This document shows positions 54,982-63,904 of a stretch of DNA of 64,000 nucleotides, piece after piece; within the stretch, counting starts at the first letter, position 1, and each line of letters opens with the position of its first letter. Location of the stretch: positions 34,922 through 98,921 of the forward strand of contig NZ_JACJPP010000010.1 of assembly GCF_014696135.1 (NCBI RefSeq), in the 5' to 3' direction. The DNA comes from Nodosilinea sp. FACHB-141 (GTDB lineage Bacteria > Cyanobacteriota > Cyanobacteriia > Phormidesmidales > Phormidesmidaceae). The translations under genes and the position numbers were made by a program. The notes beneath the pieces were generated by a model. It saw nothing but the letters and a program-made list of their open reading frames with translations, did no database searches and was not told the origin of the DNA.

Positions 54982-55932
54982 ATGCTTAAGCAACTACAGC
55001 GCTGGAAGATCCAGCTGGCTGCCTTTTTGGCGGCGGTTATCGCCGTAGCGACTCTGCCGGGGCTGGTGCAGCCCGGTGCAGCGGCGACGACCATCGATTT
55101 TGTGACCCCTCAGTGGGTGGCACAGCATTCGGGCGATCGCAGCCTGCGCATTCTTGACGTGCGCACTAACCCGCTCGACTACATCAGCAGCCACATTCCC
55201 GGCGCGGTGAACATTGCCGAAAACACCTTCCGGGGCCCCAATGGCCGTTTGCCGGTGCAGTTTTGGGAGCAGCAGAAAATTGAGGCGCTGTTTCAAGAAG
55301 CTGGGGTCAACAGCGACAGCCATGTGGTGATTTACTCCGAGGGCAATAGCATTTTGGGCAGCACCCAGGTGGCCTACCTGCTAGAGCGAGGCAGCTTTGG
55401 CGGTGAGGTTTCGGTACTCGATGGTGGGTTTAAAGCCTACAAAGATGCCGGTCTGCCGGTGACGAAGGAGTTCCCTGAGTATGCCAAGGGCAACTTCGCT
55501 TTGGAAGACAACAGCGACATTCGCGTATCGCTCGACGAGGTGCGATCGATTGTGCGTGACCGCAGCGCCCGCGTTACCTTTATTGACCCGCGCCCACCCG
55601 CGCTGTTTGCCGGTGAAGAAGACCTGTTCATTCGCAACGGCCACATTCCGGGGGCCAACAATCTTCCCTGGCCTAGCTTTACCGTGGGTGAAGCCAACTT
55701 TCACCAGCTCAAGCCCCTCGACGACATTCGCGCCTTGCTAGCCCGCCGAGAAATTACTCCCGAAGACGACATTATCGTGACCTGCAGCACCGGACGCGAA
55801 GCGTCGCTTCAGTACGTGGTGCTCAAGCATCTGCTGGGCTACCCCAACGTTCGTTTGTACGAGGGGGCTTGGACGGAGTATTCAGCCCAGCCTGATTTAC
55901 CCGTTGCCACTGGGCAAGATCCGAATGTTTAA
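54982..55932 (+). CDS. Secreted sulfurtransferase with two rhodanese domains
   Basis: This 316-residue protein has a signal peptide (LAAFLAAVIAVATLPGLVQ to PGAAA), an inactive N-terminal rhodanese domain (no Cys in YSEGNSILGS) and an active C-terminal domain with the catalytic C268 (IIVTCSTGREAS). It would transfer sulfane sulfur from thiosulfate or persulfides in the periplasm. GGAG precedes the ATG. It is upstream of a YeeE/TsuA-type transporter, suggesting thiosulfate handling. Confidence 0.9.
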   Translation: MLKQLQRWKIQLAAFLAAVIAVATLPGLVQPGAAATTIDFVTPQWVAQHSGDRSLRILDVRTNPLDYISSHIPGAVNIAENTFRGPNGRLPVQFWEQQKIEALFQEAGVNSDSHVVIYSEGNSILGSTQVAYLLERGSFGGEVSVLDGGFKAYKDAGLPVTKEFPEYAKGNFALEDNSDIRVSLDEVRSIVRDRSARVTFIDPRPPALFAGEEDLFIRNGHIPGANNLPWPSFTVGEANFHQLKPLDDIRALLARREITPEDDIIVTCSTGREASLQYVVLKHLLGYPNVRLYEGAWTEYSAQPDLPVATGQDPNV

Positions 55933-56022
55933 TTGCGCTTATTGGTTGTAATGCGGTGGCCTTTTCCAGTTGAACGAAACAACGGGAAGGGGCCACCTAA
56001 CGTTGAAGGAATCTATTAATTT

Positions 56023-56235
56023 ATGCTGTTACGCCTGTTGCTGCTCGCCAGTGTGCTCACCCCGCTCAGCCTGGGGGGGCATAGTTTTTGGTCGGTTACC
56101 CACGGGGCTGCTGGTAGTGACACCGTCGATCCGGTTGCCTCCTGCGCCCCCACCCAGCCCGATGACGATGACGAGGCTGATGAAGACGAAGACGACAAGA
56201 AGCCGCGCCGCCCAACTCGCGGGCGATTCTCTTAA
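56023..56235 (+). CDS. Small secreted acidic protein
   Basis: This 70-residue protein has a hydrophobic N-terminal signal, then an acidic run (QPDDDDEADEDEDDKK) and a basic Arg/Pro/Thr end. AAGGA lies upstream. It lies between the rhodanese and YeeE genes on the same strand. It may bind metals or partners; no family is recognised. Confidence 0.5.
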   Translation: MLLRLLLLASVLTPLSLGGHSFWSVTHGAAGSDTVDPVASCAPTQPDDDDEADEDEDDKKPRRPTRGRFS

Positions 56236-56259
56236 ACCCCCTACCCTGACGCTGACGCT

Positions 56260-57447
56260 ATGACTCCGATTGGTAACTTAACGGCATCGCCATGGTCAAA
56301 AACTGGCTCTAGAGGGCCATCACAACCGCTGTGGCTTTATCTGCTGCTGGCTGCGGTGGTGGCGATCGCTGCTAGCTTAATCCGCTTTGGCTGGCGGCAG
56401 AGCCTGCTGTTTTTGATCGGCACTCTGTTTGGCCTCACCCTTTACCACGCTAGTTTTGGCTTTGCGTCGTCTTACCGGCGGCTGGTGGTGCAGGGCGATG
56501 GCCAGGGGGTGCTGGCGCAGGTGGTGATGCTGGCGCTGGCGACGGTGCTATTTGCCCCCATCTTGATGGGCGAACTGGGTCGGGGGTCGCTGGCTCCCGT
56601 TGCGCTCCAGGGGGCGATCGGGGCGCTGGTGTTTGGGGTGGGCATGCAATTAGGCAGCGGCTGCGCCTGCGGCACGCTCTATACCATTGGTGGCGGCAGC
56701 TCAATGATGCTGTTTACCCTGCTGACCTTTGGCCTTGGGTCGTTTTTGGGCACGTTGACCAACGGCTTTTGGCAGGGGCTGCCCCAGACCGAGCCCCTGG
56801 CGCTGGTGGCGCTGTGGGGTTGGGGCGGGGTGGCCTTGCAACTGGCGTTGCTGGGACTGCTAGGGATTGGCCTATGGCACTGGCAGCGGCGGCAAGGCCA
56901 TGAAACCCTGGCGCTGAAACCGCTGCTGCACTGGCGATCGCTGCTCTACGGCCCCTGGTCGTTGGTAACTGGGGCGGTGGTGCTGGCCCTGCTGAATACG
57001 CTAACTTTGCTGCTGGCCGGTCGACCCTGGGGGGTGACCTGGGGGTTTACCCTCTGGACGGCCAAGCTGGCCACCCTACTGGGCTGGAACCCGGCTAGCA
57101 GCGAATTTTGGAGCCAGGAGGCGATCGCTGAGGTGCTGCAAGCCAGCGTCTTCGCCGATATCACCTCGGTGATGAATGTGGGCATTGTGCTGGGGGCAGC
57201 GATCGCGGCGGCGATCGCCGGGCGGTTAACGGTGCGGCAGCCCCCCTCACGGCTGGCGGTGCTGGCGGCGTTAATCGGTGGCCTGATGATGGGCTATGGA
57301 GCCTGGTTGGCCTTTGGGTGCAATGTCGGCGCATACTTCAGCGGCATTGCTTCTACCAGTCTGCACGGCTGGTTGTGGATCGCCTTTGCGCTGCTTGGCA
57401 CGCTGCTGGGGGTCAAGCTCAGGCCGTTGTTCCAGCTCTCCAACTGA
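56260..57447 (+). CDS. YeeE/YedE-type thiosulfate transporter (TsuA-like)
   Basis: This 395-residue polytopic membrane protein has the family Cys motifs: LGSGCACGTLYTIGGGSS (C135, C137) and WLAFGCNVGAYFSGIAS (C354). TsuA uses conserved cysteines to pass thiosulfate across the membrane. It directly follows a secreted rhodanese and a small acidic protein, so it is a strong candidate for thiosulfate uptake. A strong terminator follows. Confidence 0.88.
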   Translation: MTPIGNLTASPWSKTGSRGPSQPLWLYLLLAAVVAIAASLIRFGWRQSLLFLIGTLFGLTLYHASFGFASSYRRLVVQGDGQGVLAQVVMLALATVLFAPILMGELGRGSLAPVALQGAIGALVFGVGMQLGSGCACGTLYTIGGGSSMMLFTLLTFGLGSFLGTLTNGFWQGLPQTEPLALVALWGWGGVALQLALLGLLGIGLWHWQRRQGHETLALKPLLHWRSLLYGPWSLVTGAVVLALLNTLTLLLAGRPWGVTWGFTLWTAKLATLLGWNPASSEFWSQEAIAEVLQASVFADITSVMNVGIVLGAAIAAAIAGRLTVRQPPSRLAVLAALIGGLMMGYGAWLAFGCNVGAYFSGIASTSLHGWLWIAFALLGTLLGVKLRPLFQLSN

Positions 57448-57495
57448 TTGGGCTGGTCTCCCGCAGCTATCCTTCTTCAATCAGCGGCTGCCTAG

Positions 57496-57534
57496 GTCAA
57501 GCCCCAGGGTTCTTGAGGAATCCTGGGGCTTGAC
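57496..57534 (+). terminator. Strong hairpin terminator of the thiosulfate set
   Basis: GTCAAGCCCCAGG (57496-57508) pairs perfectly with CCTGGGGCTTGAC (57522-57534), 48 bases after the YeeE gene stop. No T-run follows, so efficiency is uncertain. Confidence 0.65.
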
Positions 57535-57728
57535 GATCTACAGGGCTACCTTAGCCGCAGGGTTTTGTCATGATCACCGTCCATATCTCGACTGAGACCA
57601 CCAGTGTTTTGGGGTGCTGTATGTTGCAGTTTTAGCAACCACAACTATTTAGCAACCGTTTCTACTTACGGTAGCAACAGGTTCAAGTCGTATTCTCTGA
57701 CAGATCGGTTATCGAAGGATGTGGGGTG

Positions 57729-58577
57729 ATGCAGGTTAAACGAGTCATATATGGGGCAGTTGGGTTATCAGTTGCGATCGCTAGCAGTAGCCATGCCCAT
57801 TTTCAGCCCATGTCCTCATTCTCCGTTATTGGACGCCCAGCGATCGCGTCATCGCAGCCCATCGTTGTGGTTGAGCGCGTGGGATTACCTCGCCCTGTTG
57901 CCGCTCCCATTCAAAACGTGTCGGAAGAAATGCGCTCGCCCCTTGACATGGGCAGCCTTCCTAATGCGCTAACCGCTGCGGTTTTACAGGATGCTCAAGA
58001 ATGGTTCAACACCACTGAACTGATGCTTGAAATGGCTCCAGATGCACCAACCGATATCGGTGTCGAGGTTGAATTGATTGAACCGGTTACGTGGAACGAA
58101 TGTAGGGGTGATTCTGGCCCCTCCCGCCCCATGCGTGGCATTTGCCCTGACATCAATGTATTTGGTTGGCGAGTGGTTGTTGTAGGACAGGGGTTCTCCG
58201 AGCCGCTCCGTTTGGTTTACTACATCCCGCAAGGGGCTGAAGTCGGTCTTTGGACACCTCAACCGGATGGGTTGCAAAGTCTATCAGAAGCCGTACAACA
58301 GCGAATTCTTACCCAAGTCGCAGAGGAAGCTGGAATCTCTACCTCCAGTTTGCGCCTGTTCTGGGCAGAGGCGCGTTTCTTTGACCGCTCTTTGAATACC
58401 CGTGAAGATGCCCCCAGCTGTGGCATGGCTATTCGTTCAGGGTGGGCGGTGCAAATCATGGTCGACCAGGCCATCTCCGGCACGTCGATACAGCAGCCTC
58501 TCTGGGTCTACCACACCAACATCACGGGTACTGATATCCGTCTGATTAGCCAGGGTCAGTGGATGCCACCTCCGTGA
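57729..58577 (+). CDS. Secreted hypothetical protein
   Basis: This 282-residue protein has a signal peptide (YGAVGLSVAIASSSHA-H), a soluble domain with a Cys pair (WNECRGDSGPSRPMRGICPD) and EAGISTSSLRLFWAEARFF. No family is recognised. The ATG at 57729 has AAGGA upstream. It is monocistronic. Confidence 0.7.
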   Translation: MQVKRVIYGAVGLSVAIASSSHAHFQPMSSFSVIGRPAIASSQPIVVVERVGLPRPVAAPIQNVSEEMRSPLDMGSLPNALTAAVLQDAQEWFNTTELMLEMAPDAPTDIGVEVELIEPVTWNECRGDSGPSRPMRGICPDINVFGWRVVVVGQGFSEPLRLVYYIPQGAEVGLWTPQPDGLQSLSEAVQQRILTQVAEEAGISTSSLRLFWAEARFFDRSLNTREDAPSCGMAIRSGWAVQIMVDQAISGTSIQQPLWVYHTNITGTDIRLISQGQWMPPP

Positions 58578-58835
58578 TGGTGCCAACTATGGTGATACTG
58601 AGTGAAAATTAGCTAACAAAGTCATTGCACACCGGCCGCGCAAAGCTCCTTTCAGTGAGTTCGAGCAGTTTTTGTGTCGGCGAACAGGGGCGTTAACAGC
58701 CATTGTGTGTACTACCGTAGGCTTGGCAGCCCTCTTTCTCTCAACAGTGACGGCGGGCGCCAAATACACCGTGGGAACTGTATTAGTGCTGGCTGTTGTA
58801 GCTATTCCGAGCGCCTATTTCAGAGGAGACGCAGT

Positions 58836-59228
58836 ATGGAGCAATTCACCGGTGGTTGTCTATGCGGCAACGTTCGAATAGTAGCAACGGGGCTCCCTTA
58901 CCGAGTTGGCCTTTGTCACTGCCTCGACTGTCGCAAGCATCATGGGGCTCTTTTTCACGCCTCCGCGATTTTCCCTCAGGATGCGGTAGCGATCGCCGGC
59001 GAAACCCGCGACTACGGCGGGCGGTTTTTTTGTCCCCGCTGCGGCTCGTCCGTTTTCGCCCGCACCGCAGACGAAGTTGAAGTGTACCTAGGCTCTCTAG
59101 ATTCCCCTAACCAGCTGACACCGACCTACGAAAATTGGATTACCCGTCGCGAATCTTGGCTGCCGCCGTTTCCGCTCACCAGACGATATGAGCGCGATCG
59201 CGACCCCACAAGTCGCTTTGAAGAGTAG
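58836..59228 (+). CDS. GFA/CENP-V family zinc protein
   Basis: This 130-residue protein has the GFA zinc motifs: GGCLCGNVR (CxC), GLCHCLDCRKHHG (CHCxxC) and FFCPRCGSSVF (CxxC). Classical GFA helps formaldehyde react with glutathione; this subgroup's role is uncertain. The ATG at 58836 is used because GAGGAG precedes it; upstream, an about 60-codon hydrophobic frame is only weakly supported. Confidence 0.85.
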   Translation: MEQFTGGCLCGNVRIVATGLPYRVGLCHCLDCRKHHGALFHASAIFPQDAVAIAGETRDYGGRFFCPRCGSSVFARTADEVEVYLGSLDSPNQLTPTYENWITRRESWLPPFPLTRRYERDRDPTSRFEE

Positions 59229-59321
59229 GTTGCACGGTCAAATCTTCACCTTCAAAGTATCGTAGACTCATAGCCGTTGCGCGCAAAGCACTTGCGCCTA
59301 TTGAGCGCTCAGGCCCAAGCG

Positions 59322-59647
59322 ATGACCCTCCAGGAATTGCAAGCCCATCTTCTCGCCCTAACCCCGCCGAAAAAGCTGAAGCGGTACAGCTTTTAGTGCA
59401 AAGCCTCAGCAATACTTGGCCCGGCATCGAAAAAACACCTGGCATTGTTGGCGGCGATGCCTGCATTACCGATACCCGCATTCCCGTTTGGGATTTGGTG
59501 CAGTATCGTCGACTAGGGGCCACCGACGCCAAAATTTTGGAAGCCTATCCACAGTTCACAGCCATTAACTTAGCCAATGCGTGGCACTACGCCGACATTT
59601 ATCAGGCTGAAATTGAGGCGGCCATTTGTGAGAATGAGGCCGCTTAA
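59322..59647 (+). pseudogene. Frameshifted DUF433 antitoxin-like gene
   Basis: Starting at ATG 59322 the frame reads MTLQELQAHLLALTP and then runs to an early stop (TAG) after a shift, while a second frame continues EKAEAVQLLVQSLSN, then DACITDTRIPVWDLVQYRR, the DUF433 fold. One extra C in the run CTAACCCCG would restore one intact protein. So this is a broken gene (or a sequencing error). The intact C-terminal part alone spans 59396-59647. It is 2 bases upstream of its toxin partner. Confidence 0.8.
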
Positions 59648-59649
59648 CC

Positions 59650-59981
59650 GTGGTGCGTCTTTACGCTGACGAACAGTTTCCGTTTCCGGTAGTTCAACGG
59701 TTAAGAGCGTTAGGCTACGACATTCTCACGGTGCAAGAGGCTGGGCAAGCCAATCAACGCATTCCAGATGAGCAGGTTTTGCAGTTTGCAGCGAGTCAAG
59801 AGCGGGCCGTGATCACGCAAAATCGGCGAGACTTTGTCAAGCTCCACAACCAATCTTCTGCCCATGCGGGCATTGTTGTGTGCTCTAAAAACTTAGATTG
59901 GGATGCGTACACCGCTTAAATTCATCGTGCCTTGGGCGCCAAGACAACATTTCGGCTCAGCTTCTGCGCGTTACCAAGTAG
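59650..59981 (+). pseudogene. Truncated DUF5615 PIN-like toxin gene
   Basis: The product MVRLYADEQFPFPVVQRLRALGYDILT..., with ITQNRRDFVKLHN, is a PIN-like DUF5615 protein. The frame ends early at TAA (59917-59919) where CAA would read through. After one further base shift, the sequence continues to read ISAQLLRVTK and stop at 59981, matching the family's usual ending. So a nonsense change plus a frameshift have removed its C-terminus. It may be inactive. Confidence 0.75.
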
Positions 59982-60198
59982 CCATATCGCAATCAGAAAT
60001 TGCCAACCAGCCCTGCAAAAATGACCCGTTTGGGTACTGTCAATGGGCCAAGACACTGTGGTAGAACCTTTGTCAGATAAGGGTTTTAGCCTTTGCGCTG
60101 CATCTATAACTTCAATCTATCAATTCCACAAAAAATAGCGTTTGCTCTTATTTTTCGCTCCCCGTAAATTGAGGGTGCTCATCCTTCAGGGGTTACAT

Positions 60199-60876
60199 AT
60201 GGACTGGATCGTACCGACCGTTATGCTTGGGTTGGCCACCGCTACGGCCACCACCTTTGATGACAACATCTACTTGACGATGTTTTTTAGCAAAACCAAC
60301 CGCACCTTTCGGCCGCGTCACATTGTGGTGGGCGAGTTTGTAGGCTTTACCGGGCTAGTGGGCATTAGCCTAATTGGTTACTTTGCCGGGCTAATGATTC
60401 CTCACATTTGGATTGGTCTATTGGGCTTTTTGCCCATCGCCATTGGCGTCAACGCCCTGCTCAGCCGCCAAACCATTGCCGAAGACGAAACCGTAGATGT
60501 GTCAGTGGCCAACCCCACCCACCCCCACTACCGCCAGGTGCGCCGCCAGTCGCTGTGGCACACCCTGCGCGACCCTCAAACCTATCGGGTGTCGGCGGTT
60601 ACCCTGGCCAACGGCGGCAACAACATCGCTATCTACATTCCCCTATTTGCCAGCAGCACCCTGCCGCGCCTCAGCATTATTTTGGCGGTGTGCTATGCGG
60701 CGATCGGCCTGTGGTTGACCTTGTCTTACAGCCTGACTCGCCAGCCGCAGGCGGCCTTTGTGATGGCCAACTACGTGCGGCGCGCGTTTCCCTTTGTGCT
60801 GATCTGGCTGGGTTCTTCGATTGTGCTCGAAAACGGCAGCTATCAGTTGCTCTATGCTTTGGCTCCTGGGTTGTAG
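60199..60876 (+). CDS. CadD-like transporter, diverged copy 3
   Basis: This 225-residue membrane protein resembles copies at 42.6 and 43.4 kb, but its motifs differ: TTFDDNIYLTMFFSK in place of ATNLDDxV, and TLANGGNNIAIY in place of GGDN. The loss of an acidic residue may change the ion it carries. The ATG at 60199 has AGGGG upstream. It has no regulator gene next to it. Confidence 0.8.
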   Translation: MDWIVPTVMLGLATATATTFDDNIYLTMFFSKTNRTFRPRHIVVGEFVGFTGLVGISLIGYFAGLMIPHIWIGLLGFLPIAIGVNALLSRQTIAEDETVDVSVANPTHPHYRQVRRQSLWHTLRDPQTYRVSAVTLANGGNNIAIYIPLFASSTLPRLSIILAVCYAAIGLWLTLSYSLTRQPQAAFVMANYVRRAFPFVLIWLGSSIVLENGSYQLLYALAPGL

Positions 60877-60885
60877 CGGACGGCG

Positions 60886-60936
60886 GAGGTAGGGCGTGGA
60901 AGTTGTGGATGGGTAGATGGGTGGACGAGTGGATGA
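60886..60936. repeat. G-rich repeat arm, copy h
   Basis: GGAGGTAGGGCGTGGAAGTT and GTGGATGGGTAGATGGGTGG form a G-rich arm with no clear C-rich partner. It is a solo half of the dispersed hairpin family. The following stretch to 61161 shows no convincing gene. Confidence 0.5.
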
Positions 60937-61161
60937 GTTGTTGAAGATGGTTATGGAGAATCGACGAGAGGGATTGTTTGAGCAAGGATGCCGCGATCGC
61001 AGCACGGACCTGCTGCCCCAAAGCACCAACGCCGACTATTGGAAGGGCGATCGCTTGGGCAGGTCGACAGGGCTAGATGAGGTGGTGCGCTACTTTCCCA
61101 CCGTTGAAGCATTTTTAGCTTGGCGATCGCAGGCAATAAATAAATGAGTGAGTAGTGCCCG

Positions 61162-61851
61162 CTAGCGGTGCTGAATGGGCTGCTCCTCGGCTTCAGGCTC
61201 CAACCCCGGCAGCAGTGGTAGCCAGCGAAACATAGCCTGATGCAGGCTCAGCGCCCAGGCGGCAGCCAGCAGCCAGCCCCCCAAAATATCGCTTGGAAAA
61301 TGCACCCCCAGGTATACCCGGCTAGCCCCAATGCAAAGCACAAACAAGCCACCCAAACCCAGCAGCCAAGGGCGCTTAGGACTATCCCAGTTGAGCAAAA
61401 TGAGGGCCAGCACAAAGGTCATCGAGTAGGTGGCGTGGCCGCTCGGAAAGCTAAAGTCGGTGTGGGGCGGAATGCCCTCCCAGAGAGCGGGACGCACCCG
61501 ATGCCAGAGCACCTTGGCAACCTGGTTAAGCTCGGCGCTGCCCGCCATCACCAAGGCCAGGTAGCTGGCCGGTTGCCAGCGGCGATGCCAGAGGCCTAGA
61601 GCTATCAGCCCCAGGGAAGCGGGCAGCACGCCCCATTTGGTGCCTAACTTGGTGGCGATCGCCACCCCCTGATTTAGCTCTGGAGTAGCGTAGCGGTGCA
61701 AGTGCAGCAAAAAGGCCGCATCCCAAGCGGGCAGAGCCGGGTAAGCCGCTACCAGTAGCCCCAGGCCAATTAAAATCACCAGGGCCAGCAGCGGTAAAAT
61801 GACTCCCAGCCAGAGTGGGCTGGGGGCTGAAGAGCGAGCAGACTGTTCCAT
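61162..61851 (-). CDS. PAP2-family phosphatase
   Basis: This 229-residue membrane protein has the three PAP2 motifs: KVLWHRVRP, FPSGHATYS and SRVYLGVHFPSD. It acts on phosphatidate or polyprenyl diphosphate. Membrane helices surround the motifs. It is 16 bases after the preceding membrane-protein gene on the same strand, likely cotranscribed. Confidence 0.9.
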   Translation of the reverse strand: MEQSARSSAPSPLWLGVILPLLALVILIGLGLLVAAYPALPAWDAAFLLHLHRYATPELNQGVAIATKLGTKWGVLPASLGLIALGLWHRRWQPASYLALVMAGSAELNQVAKVLWHRVRPALWEGIPPHTDFSFPSGHATYSMTFVLALILLNWDSPKRPWLLGLGGLFVLCIGASRVYLGVHFPSDILGGWLLAAAWALSLHQAMFRWLPLLPGLEPEAEEQPIQHR

Positions 61852-61867
61852 TTGAATAGAAATTAAC

Positions 61868-62407
61868 TTAGGCTGAAATCCAGGTCATGAGCCAGTCGGG
61901 CAGCACAGCCCTGAGATTAGTGAGTACATCACCCGTGAGAAAATCGGGCACATCGAGGATGTGCAGCTGTAGCAACACCACGATCGCCAGGGTATACAGC
62001 GTGGACGTGATCAGGCCATTGCGCAGCGAGTGAGCACTGTTGCCCTGCCCCTCTTTTTGTAGCGCGGTGACCGCCCCCTGCTGCATGAGCACGAAGCCGA
62101 CGACGTTAGTCAGCCAGTAGCCCAGCCCGGTCATGGGCACCAGGGTATCGGGAAACGGGCGGCTGGCCAGATAGCCAAAACCCAGGGCCAGGGGTAGGTT
62201 AATCACCAAATCATTCCACCAGCACAGGGGTGAGAGCAGGTAGCCAACCACCACCAGGCTGCCGCCCCACAGTCGACGCAGCCAGGGAGCTGCCGGCTGG
62301 GCGTCATCCGCTACGGGGGTGCTGCCTACGCCGTCGTAGACAGCAGGTGCTAACTCGGTATCAGAATTTAACTCGGTATCGGACTGAAGGAGTGACAAGG
62401 GGTTCAT
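61868..62407 (-). CDS. Hypothetical membrane protein
   Basis: This 179-residue protein has an acidic start and about four hydrophobic stretches (SLVVVGYLLSPLCWWNDLVINLPLALGFGYLA, GLGYWLTNVVGFVLM, LYTLAIVVLLQLHIL). The ATG at 62407 is used; the longer frame overlaps the HAD gene. No family is recognised. It is part of a leftward row with PAP2, HAD and TauE. Confidence 0.6.
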   Translation of the reverse strand: MNPLSLLQSDTELNSDTELAPAVYDGVGSTPVADDAQPAAPWLRRLWGGSLVVVGYLLSPLCWWNDLVINLPLALGFGYLASRPFPDTLVPMTGLGYWLTNVVGFVLMQQGAVTALQKEGQGNSAHSLRNGLITSTLYTLAIVVLLQLHILDVPDFLTGDVLTNLRAVLPDWLMTWISA

Positions 62408-62447
62408 CCTAACTAAAGGGCTAACGTTGAGTAGAGGAGCTGCAAAA

Positions 62448-62918
62448 CTACGATCGCAAAGTAGCCACCAGTCGCCGAGGCTGACGCAGCAGCTCCAGGG
62501 CGTCCAGAATGCTGGTGGAGACAACGTCGGCCGAAACCAGGGTTTCAACCGCGCCCCCTTCGGACTGCACCAGGGCAATACCCAGGGCGGCGGCCTTGAG
62601 CATTTGGCCGTCATTGCGGCCGTTGCCGATCGCCACTACCCGCTCGGTGCCCAGATCGCTAACGTAGGCCAGCTTGGTTTCGGCCTGATTTTCGGGTGGG
62701 GCAATGGTCAGACTGAGGGGCAGACCCGCCAGTTCGTCTTGGGCCAGCCCAAAAGTGTCGGCGGTAATCACGTGAATCTGCAACGCCTCAGCGATCGCCG
62801 CGAGGGTTTCGCCCACCTGGGGAATGAGGCGACCGTCTGTGGCCAGAGTGCCGTTGTAGTCTAAAACGAGATCAGACAGCTGAAGATGGCGAAAGCCGGG
62901 GATGTTGATGTCGATCAT
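62448..62918 (-). CDS. HAD-family hydrolase
   Basis: This 156-residue small HAD protein has motif I LVLDYNGTLA, a Thr motif II region (VITADTFG), K/motif III (AETKLAYV) and motif IV AIGNGRNDGQML. The second motif-I Asp is replaced by Asn (DYNG), so phosphatase activity may be altered. It overlaps the TauE gene end by 4 bases (ATGA). Confidence 0.85.
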   Translation of the reverse strand: MIDINIPGFRHLQLSDLVLDYNGTLATDGRLIPQVGETLAAIAEALQIHVITADTFGLAQDELAGLPLSLTIAPPENQAETKLAYVSDLGTERVVAIGNGRNDGQMLKAAALGIALVQSEGGAVETLVSADVVSTSILDALELLRQPRRLVATLRS

Positions 62919-63721
62919 GAGCTTAGCAACAATCTCAGGGCAAGAGCGATCACGGTGACAACATAGATGCGGCGGAGCCAGCAGTTGGGCAAGCGCAGCA
63001 CCACTCGGCCTCCCAAAAACGCGCCCAGAAACATAACCACACCTAACAGCAAACCGAGGCCAAAATCTACTAGCCCCAGGTAGATAAATACCAGGGTGGC
63101 AACCAGAGAAGAAAAAATATTGACCAATTTGCTGGTGGCGATCGCCTCAATAAAGCTGTGGCCAAAGCAGCCCACAAAGGTGGCAGTAAGCAGGGTGACG
63201 TAGCCGCCGCTAAACAGCCCGCCATAGATGGCCAACAGAAAAGCGGCCAGGTACCCGATCGCAATCCCCAGGGTAGAATTCTGAGCTGGGCTGGGCTGAA
63301 GGCCCCGATCGCCTATCGTCAAAGAAACCCCAACCACCACCAGCATAGAGGCGGCGATAAAGGGCGACAGGGCGCTGGTGGGCAACCGCTGAAGCAGCAT
63401 CGCCCCCAGGGCCGACCCCATCAGGGTGAGGCCAATTAGCCCCGGAGCGCGGAGGCTGTCGAGTTTGCTTTGGCCCATAAAGGGTAGGGTAGCGCCGACA
63501 CTCATTAGAGTAAGGGCGGCCATGTTGGTGGCGATCGCCACCTGCGGCTCTACCCCCGCTTGCAGCAGTGCGGGCACCGTAATCAGCGAGGTGCTGCCGG
63601 TCACCATGCTGACAGCGCTGGTGATAAAAAACACCCCCACCAAGAGCGCCAGCACCGTCGGAGAAGGCCCCAGCCCGCCTGAGCTGAGCCTGACCTGACC
63701 TGCGATCGCAACATCAACCAT
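62915..63721 (-). CDS. TauE/SafE-family sulfite/sulfonate exporter
   Basis: This 268-residue membrane protein has about eight helices and the TauE/SafE repeat pattern (VSMVTGSTSLITVPALL, ATNMAALTLMSVGATLPF, GGLFSGGYVTLLTATFVG, FLGAFLGGRVVLRLPNCWLRR). It would export sulfite or organosulfur anions, in keeping with the sulfonate genes. The start at 63721 is an ATG chosen to fit the family; a short upstream extension is possible. Confidence 0.85.
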   Translation of the reverse strand: MVDVAIAGQVRLSSGGLGPSPTVLALLVGVFFITSAVSMVTGSTSLITVPALLQAGVEPQVAIATNMAALTLMSVGATLPFMGQSKLDSLRAPGLIGLTLMGSALGAMLLQRLPTSALSPFIAASMLVVVGVSLTIGDRGLQPSPAQNSTLGIAIGYLAAFLLAIYGGLFSGGYVTLLTATFVGCFGHSFIEAIATSKLVNIFSSLVATLVFIYLGLVDFGLGLLLGVVMFLGAFLGGRVVLRLPNCWLRRIYVVTVIALALRLLLSS

Positions 63722-63876
63722 GGCGAGTCCGCAAAAAACCACTAAAAACCCATCGGGTTACCGGTGTTTCCTCCAAAAACTATGCCACAGTTTCAGTACA
63801 GTTTCAATATTTTTGAGATTCAAACAGACTTAAACGGCTGTCTTGCCCCAACTATCACCAACGTTCATGGGGCAGA

Positions 63877-63904
63877 ACAGGTTCGCCGTAGGGGCATTGC
63901 AGTG
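63877..63904. repeat. Half copy of the dispersed hairpin repeat
   Basis: These 28 bases (ACAGGTTCGCCGTAGGGGCA and following) match the reverse complement of 2788-2815 at 27 of 28 positions, but the second arm is missing. The rest of 63743-64000 holds no gene. Confidence 0.7.

Noticed and set aside
58672..58881. 69-codon hydrophobic frame overlapping the GFA gene start
   Set aside because: TTG start, no ribosome site, and it runs into the GFA coding region; possibly a relic but not supportable.
60917..61147. 76-codon frame after the third CadD-like gene
   Set aside because: Its start is in a repeat arm and no family or ribosome site is visible.
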